Origin: Locusta migratoria
Lineage: Eukaryota; Arthropoda; Insecta; Orthoptera; Acrididae
Assembly (NCBI GenBank): GCA_026315105.1
Contig: CM048750.1
Location: forward strand, 70,983,797-71,047,796
DNA: 64,000 nucleotides
Direction of reading: 5' to 3'
The notes beneath the pieces were generated by a model, which was not told the origin of the DNA, searched no databases, and saw only the letters and a program-made list of their open reading frames with translations. Position numbers and translations under genes: made by a program. This document shows positions 59,348-64,000 of this stretch, in pieces; the stretch's first letter is position 1, and each line of letters begins with the position of its first letter.

Positions 59348-60415
59348 ACTGCATATAATATCATTGCAGTATAAAGAGGTACACTAACTTGCAGAATTAA
59401 GGAATGTATATGATCTTTTCTTGAAATGATTTTTCTATTAGCCTGTGGATGTATGAGTATTTTGAATTTCTGCCTGAAAATTTTAACCTGCTCATAAAAA
59501 TCAAAATCACAGAAGTTGGCAAATTGGAGTAAATTTGGATGGGATATATGCTACATGGAAGGTGCATCCTTTTCTTGAATCTACACAGGTTTTATCATAA
59601 AATGACTTCTGACCGCCCTGTGCCCTCACGAATCAATAAATTAAAAATTCTTGTCCAATGTATGGAAGAATAACATATTTTAAAAACTCTCTGAACAACA
59701 CTTTGTTGTATTCCCCAATTTTTTGGAGATCACTGTCACAGTTTTTGAACAGTCCAAACCATATTTGCCTAGTAGTCCTTGTGTGCATAAAACGTTAGGG
59801 AATATGTTTCCTGTTTCAATCACGGTGACCTGTTCTGTGAACAACTGATCATGAATCAATCTTTCTTGTGAACAAGAATGCTTTTCACTCCTTGTTCTGC
59901 AAGAGCTCTTTTATATTTCAATTGGTATTGCTAGTAAATTTGATTAGTATTAATCACATAACAGAGATAAAAATGAGGGAAGAATCCTTTCTTCTGTATC
60001 ACAAACGTTCTGCAGTTTGTTATTCACTATGTGATCACAAGTATCCAGACACTCTCAAAAACATGTATTTTTCATATTAGGTGCCTTGTGCTGTCAGCTA
60101 TTGCCAGATACTCCATATCAACAACATTAGTAATCATTAGGCATTCTCAGAGAGCAGAATGAGGTGCTCCACAGAACTCATAGACTTCGAACATGATCAG
60201 GTGATTAGGTGTCACTCACGTCAGACATCCCCATGTCCTGGATTGCAAGTTCGTCCCATGTGCTCATTGGTAGTTTGGATATAAAGTCACAGGAGCTATC
60301 ATATTTGAACCTTCATGTACATTTGTATATTTTTGATTTAGACGCACTGTACTAACTAAGCAAAGACGGCCAGCATAGTATCATTCTGAAAAACTAGACG
60401 GCATGAACTGCTGTG

Positions 60416-60453
<38 letters not shown>

Positions 60454-61173
60454 ACACACTCACACATATGCATTGGTGCTTTGTAACGACTTTACCTTTT
60501 ATGCTATTCTTAATTATAAAAAAATATACATTTTTTTTAACAGTTAGTATTTTGTACATGATACAATGTAACTTATATTTTAACAATTGATGGTGACAAA
60601 TTTTAAAATTTTTTAAAGATATGTTTTAATACCTACCCGCTTGAGGGCGCTGATAAATGGTTATTTATATTTTTATGATATAATTCATAATCTGTGCATG
60701 TTAGTTGTAAAAACTCTAATTCACCTAGAATCACCATTTTTATCTTCTTAAGCTTTTAATATGATTGACCCATTTTCTCTTTTTTTTTTAATATTACACT
60801 GTAACTTATTGTAAACAAAGAGGGCGCCAGGCACCATCTATGTACAAGCTAAGTTGCGTAGGTGTACGTAAGCGGCTACCTGATTTTATTCTTGTGACTT
60901 GTACCGGCAAGACCTTTTAAATGTTTTTATGACATGACTGATAAAAATGTTTTTAAGCAGAGCACATAGGTCATCATGACTTGCAATTCTGGTATGTAAT
61001 TCTATTTTATAAGTATAACATTCTTGGTGTATGTAATCTTATTTTAATTTCAATGTCTGACCAAGGTACCTTGTTTTTAACAGCACTGATGATGTCCCAT
61101 CATAGGGACGAAATCAATATGTTTTGAAGTTTAATAAAAGAAACATCTCACATCGCCTACCAAGCGAAAACCT
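59348..61173. other. Gap: intronic or intergenic, with a (CT)n tract
   Basis: A (CT)n tract lies at 60421-60452. I see no exon, transposase or RNA gene. The 61070-61140 block, with 'cagcactgatgatgtcccat', could be a dispersed repeat. Confidence 0.5.
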
Positions 61174-61400
61174 TTATTTTATTTTAATTCTGTGGTGGGC
61201 TGGCACAAAATGGAATCTAGTTACATTGTTATAACAGTTGTAAAGGGATCTAACATTCCATGCTCCAATCCGTAGAATGCCAGTGTTGTCTTTCCTGATG
61301 ACAGCATCCTCCTGAGTAGTCCATGCCCAGAGATCTGAATGGGGGACTATTGTACCTCTGGAATATCTTACCCGAGAGGATGCCATCATCATTTATTCAT
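61174..61400 (-). pseudogene. Possible LINE endonuclease start (RTE/craniofacial-type), fragment
   Basis: A minus-strand frame contains TGILRIGAWNVRSLY, which resembles the first strand of APE-type endonucleases in RTE-like LINEs (usual motif GTWNVRTL). Nothing else of such an element follows, so it would be a 5' end fragment. The support is one motif. Confidence 0.4.
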
Positions 61401-61529
61401 ACAGTAGAGCTGCATGTCCTCGGAAAAACTAACAGCTGTAGTTTCCCCTTGCTTTCAGATGTTCACATTAACTGTGTGGCAAAGCCACATTATCTGATGT
61501 TACAAGGCCAGCTCAGTCAACCATCCAAA

Positions 61530-61680
61530 CTGTTGCCCCTGTAACTACTGAAAAGGCTGCTGCCCCTCTTCTGGAATCACTTGTTTGTCTGGCCTCTCAA
61601 CAGGTAACCCTCCATTGTGGTTGCACCTAGGTATGGCTATTTGTATTGTTGAGGCAGACAAGCCACCCCCACCTCGGCAA
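61530..61680. repeat. Dispersed repeat copy
   Basis: It aligns with about 42950-43090: both have 'actattgaaaaggct' or a close variant, 'ccactgtggttgcac' or a close variant, and 'attgttgag'. Class unknown. It abuts the + strand CR1-like relic. Confidence 0.6.
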
Positions 61681-61689
61681 TGTCTTTGG

Positions 61690-63260
61690 TTCATGGGGAT
61701 GGTTTTAGAACACATACTTTCTTCAAATATTATGAACTACGTGGTAGAGTACAAGCGATTGATCTACAGTCAGCACGGATTCAGAAAGTATAATTCTTGT
61801 GAAACACAGCTAGCTCATTATTCACGTGAAGTGACAAGTGTTATCAACAGGAGATCTCAGATCGATTCCATATTTCTAGATTTCTGGAAGGCTTTTAACA
61901 CTGTACCCAGGGCCATATTTAGGCAGGTGCAACATGTGCAGCTGCACAGGGCAGCAAAATTTTGCCATCGGAAAAAAAAAAATTAATATTATTTTCATGT
62001 TAATTGAATCATCATCATCATTCAGAGTTTCGATTACAGCAATAAATTTTGAAATTCATGTTGTTGTGTTGAAGGCAGTGCTGTATCCAGAGTCGTGGTT
62101 GGTGTTTTCTTCTTTAACATCAGTTTGAATCATACTCAAAATATGGCCATCACTGTACCTCACAAGAGTCTTCTAATCAGATTGAGTGGTTATGGAATAT
62201 TGACACAGTTGTGCAATTGGATTTGTGATTTCCTGTCAGAAAGGACACAATACATTGTAACTGATGGAAAGTCATTGACTAAAACAGAAGTAATATCTGG
62301 CATTCCCTAGGGAAGTGGTAGAGGGGCTTACTATTCCTTATCTTTATAAACAGTTAAGGAGGCAATGTGACCAGCTCTCTAAGACTGTTCTCGGATGATG
62401 CTGTCATGTATCAGTCAGTGAAGTCGCCCAAAAATCAAAAGCAATTGAAAATGATTTAGATAAAATATCTGCATGGTGCAAAAATTGGCATTTGACCCTG
62501 AATAATGAAAAGTACGAAGTGATCAATATGAGCACTAAAAGAAATCTGGTAAACTTCATTTACACCATAATCAGTTAAATCTAAAGGCCGTAAATTCAAC
62601 TAAATATGTAGAATAATAATTACAAACAATTTAAATAGGAAAGAACACATAGGAAATATTATAGGGAAGACGAACCAAGGGCTATGTTTCATTGGCAGAA
62701 CACTTTGAAGGTGCAACAGTTCTACTATAAAAGCATCCTACAAAACACTTCTACATTCAATTTTGGAGTACTGCTGCTCATTAATGGACAATTTAGAGAA
62801 AGTTCAGAGAAGGCAGTTTGATTTGTATTATCACGATATGGGGGTGAGAGTGTTCATATCATTTTTATTTGTCCTGCAGATCATACATTGTACTGTGAAG
62901 TACATAATGATATAGGACAAGTCATTAAGAATTAAACACTTTTGTACTTTGTACAGTCAGGATTCACAAAAATGATGGCCAAGTTGGAGTGGAAATCATT
63001 AATCGAGAGGCGTTATTTCTTGTGGCAAGATTTATTTGAGAAATTTCTTTCACCATTTTTCTCTTCCAATTTCAAACATATTTTGTTAGCACCCACCTAC
63101 ATAGAGAGACTATGATCATCACAATAAACTAAGAGAAATCAGAATGAAAACAGAAAGATGTAGATGTTCCTTTTTTCTGATCACTATTAGAGAATGGGAC
63201 CCTCTGCCGTGCTCTTCAATGTGAGTTGCAGAGTATTTATGCTGATGTAGATGAAAGCTT
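61690..63260 (+). pseudogene. CR1-like LINE relic (RT and 3' end), plus strand
   Basis: The RT reads EHILSSNIMNYV, SQHGFRKYNSCETQLA, IDSIFLDFWKAFNTVP up to 61907. It resumes at 62160 with PHKSLLIRLSGYGI, CNWICDFLSERTQ, TKTEVISGIP. The active site at about 62380-62412 reads LRLFSDDAVMYQ, with both Asp present but in a broken frame. Thumb remnants and the 3' UTR run to about 63260, ending in tgatgtagatgaaa, which matches the tail of the minus-strand copy at 43785. A small DNA element interrupts it at 61908-62150. Confidence 0.87.
61908..62150. mobile_element. hAT-like MITE inside the CR1-like RT, with 8-9 bp target duplication
   Basis: The 243-bp insert splits the RT frame. cactgtacc is present at 61899-61907 and 62151-62159; eight of these bases are the usual hAT target length. 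The ends are inverted repeats: ggccatattt at 61911-61920 and aaatatggcc at 62139-62148. The left terminus CAGGGCC is hAT-like. An internal palindrome, gtgcagctgcac, is at about 61936-61947. There is no coding capacity. Confidence 0.82.
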
Positions 63261-63279
63261 CCATTGACTGACAGAGACC

Positions 63280-63840
63280 ACTGACAGTTGAAGAGTGTAA
63301 TAAGCAGGCATCTATGCAGACCATCACATGGGAATTCCTAACTGCATCAGGATCCACTGCAAGTACTATGACAGTTAGGTGGGAGGTGAGAAAACTAGGA
63401 TTTCATGGTTGAGCAGTTGCGCATAAGCCACAAATCACATAGGTCAATGCCAAACAATGCCTCACTTGGTGTAAGGAATGTAAACATTGGACAATTGAAC
63501 AGTGGAAAACTATTCTGTGAAGTCCCAAATCATGGGACACAATGTGGTGATCCCATGGTAGGGGGTAGATATGGCAAGTGCCCAGTGAACATTATCTCCC
63601 AGCATGTGCAGTGCCAACAGTAAAATTCAGAGACAGTGGTGTTATGGTGTGGTCATGTTTTTCATGGAGGGGGCTTACACCCCTTGTTGTTTTGCATGGC
63701 ACTATCACAACAGAGGCCTACATTGATGTTTTAAGTACTTTCTTGCTTCCCATTGTTCAAGAGTAATTCAGGGATGGTGATTGCATCTTAGAACACAATC
63801 GAGCAATTGTTTCATATCATTTATTCATTTTCTGTCCATA
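63280..63840 (+). pseudogene. Tc1-like transposase relic, plus strand
   Basis: Across frames the + strand reads TVRWEVRKLGFHG (DNA-binding to catalytic linker) near 63370-63410, HKPQI, NAKQCLTWCKE and HWTIEQWKTIL, then VPTVKFRDSGVMVWSCFSWRGLTPLVVLHGTITTEAYIDVL at 63608-63740. This is the central DDE/D core of Tc1 transposases (usual motif GGGSIMVWGCFS). Several stops and shifts exist. The sequence decays after 63770, and the third catalytic region was not found. Confidence 0.82.
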
Positions 63841-64000
63841 TAACAAAATGTTTTTGGAAATTGTCAGGAACATTTATGTTTCATTTATAAAGGTACATTA
63901 CACATATACATTATATAATTACATTCTTTGCCAAGATGGCACTACAATTTAAAAGTCCTCAATAGAGTAACTACACTTCTCTATTAATAATTGCTTCAGT
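63841..64000. other. Window end: AT-rich, nothing recognised
   Basis: AT-rich sequence without a clear feature. It may contain the rest of the Tc1-like relic. Confidence 0.5.

Overview
This is nuclear DNA of an insect, most likely an orthopteran with a large repeat-rich genome such as a grasshopper or locust. That assignment is an inference from very long introns, several families of retroelements in many broken copies, abundant CA/GT/CT microsatellites, and an insect-like EFR3 protein. There is no bacterial or viral gene organisation.

The only host gene I can support is EFR3 (Drosophila rolling blackout / stmA), on the + strand. Eight coding exons are visible at 15182-15260, 30450-30585, 31690-31979, 40732-40904, 41308-41539, 41631-41759, 50454-50631 and 54542-54669. 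Each has an AG acceptor and GT donor, and the codon phase is continuous across every junction, giving 1345 coding bases (about 448 residues). They cover the middle and later part of a protein that is usually a little over 800 residues. The N-terminal exons should lie left of 15182, probably outside the window. The C-terminal exons should lie right of 54669. EFR3 is the palmitoylated membrane scaffold that recruits phosphatidylinositol 4-kinase III alpha to the plasma membrane.

Nearly everything else is transposable elements and simple repeats inside the introns or upstream. From left to right: a 20-bp minisatellite (322-472); a nearly intact I-clade LINE (1056-6945) inserted, with a 13-bp target duplication, into an older copy of its own family (796-1055 plus 6959-9800); Penelope-like element (PLE) pieces; a Tc1-like relic abutting a fuller PLE relic (17238-19860); a minus-strand gypsy pol relic (20556-22487); a foldback repeat with a 12-bp target duplication (22795-23227); a piggyBac-type MITE (23780-24254); a minus-strand PLE (26561-28460); and another foldback (29069-29371). 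Inside the 31979-40732 intron are a CR1-like LINE relic, a Tc1-like relic, and a gypsy RNase H fragment split by a hAT-like element. Inside the 41759-50454 intron is a 7-kb composite: a hAT-like element holding a CR1-like LINE, which itself holds a second CR1-like LINE and a SINE-like insert. The right end has a CR1-like relic carrying a tRNA-derived SINE, a + strand CR1-like relic carrying a hAT-like MITE, and a Tc1-like transposase relic.

I found no previously undescribed functional system. The informative content is a layered insertion history that can be ordered from target-site duplications, plus one LINE copy that may be young. All family assignments come from reading motifs by eye, without database searches.
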